DNA from: Deltaproteobacteria bacterium
GTDB lineage: Bacteria > Desulfobacterota > DSM-4660 > Desulfatiglandales > B25-G16
Length of the DNA stretch: 8,432 bases
Direction of reading: 5' to 3'
NCBI GenBank assembly: GCA_019308645.1
Contig: JAFDHR010000084.1
Location: forward strand, 1 to 8,432
Positions 8,336 through 8,432 of the stretch are shown here, piece after piece. The number at the start of each line of letters is the position of its first letter. Positions within the stretch are counted from its first letter, which is position 1. A program made the translations under genes and the position numbers. The notes below the pieces were generated by a model. It was not told the origin of the DNA. It saw nothing but the letters and a program-made list of their open reading frames with translations, and did no database searches.

Positions 8336-8432
8336 ATGGCCAAAGAAAAGTTTAAGAGAACAAAGCCCCATGTCAATGTCGGCACCATCGGTCATATAGA
8401 TCATGGTAAGACGACGTTAACAGCGGCAATGA
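8336..8432 (+). CDS. tuf: Elongation factor Tu, N-terminal fragment (3' end outside window)
   Basis: This is the start of EF-Tu, the GTPase that delivers aminoacyl-tRNA to the ribosome. Only 32 codons are present. The N-terminus [19 protein letters not shown] is characteristic of EF-Tu, and the G1 phosphate-binding loop GHIDHGKT is at residues 19-26. EF-G would instead begin with an ERYRNIGI-type segment and AHIDAGKT, so this is not fusA. A near-perfect Shine-Dalgarno (AAGGAGGT, 8321-8328) lies 7 nt before the ATG, the best in the window, as expected for a very highly expressed protein. It lies 104 nt after rpsG, in the place normally taken by fusA. Confidence 0.97.
   Translation, partial: MAKEKFKRTKPHVNVGTIGHIDHGKTTLTAAM

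Overview
The window is an ordinary housekeeping locus of a Gram-negative-type bacterium: the 3' part of rpoB, a complete rpoC, complete rpsL and rpsG, and the first 32 codons of tuf, all on the + strand. The order continues the usual bacterial rpoBC / str arrangement, with one clear departure: tuf follows rpsG directly and fusA (EF-G), which usually sits between them, is absent. The sequence is AT-rich by eye. RpoB and RpoC carry the sequence insertions seen in E. coli-type polymerases (an RpoB insertion before the catalytic lysines and an SI3-sized insertion in the RpoC trigger loop). This argues for a Gram-negative lineage such as Desulfobacterota, Nitrospirota, Planctomycetota or a related uncultured group. 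I cannot place it more precisely from sequence alone.

Layout: rpoB fragment 2-2692; spacer 2693-2937; rpoC 2938-7014 with a TTG start; spacer 7015-7288; rpsL 7289-7666; spacer 7667-7760; rpsG 7761-8231; spacer 8232-8335; tuf from 8336 to the window edge. The proteins supply the catalytic core of transcription (beta and beta'), the decoding-centre and head proteins of the 30S subunit (S12, S7), and the aminoacyl-tRNA carrier EF-Tu. No tRNA, rRNA, CRISPR array, transposase gene or convincing intrinsic terminator is visible.

The unusual content lies between the genes. Each of the four spacers begins, 4 to 25 nt after the stop codon, with an element built on the same plan: a short word repeated in tandem and then met by reverse-complement copies of itself, giving an imperfect inverted repeat. 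The words and periods differ: 7 nt (GAAAATG-like) after rpoB, 8 nt (CACCAAGA-like) after rpoC, 9 nt (GTTTATTGG-like) after rpsL, and 7 nt (CGTTGTC / AACTGAC-like) after rpsG. Four unrelated words sharing one architecture and one position relative to genes is the observation most worth following. The element after rpoC also encloses a separate palindrome and has a MITE-like layout.
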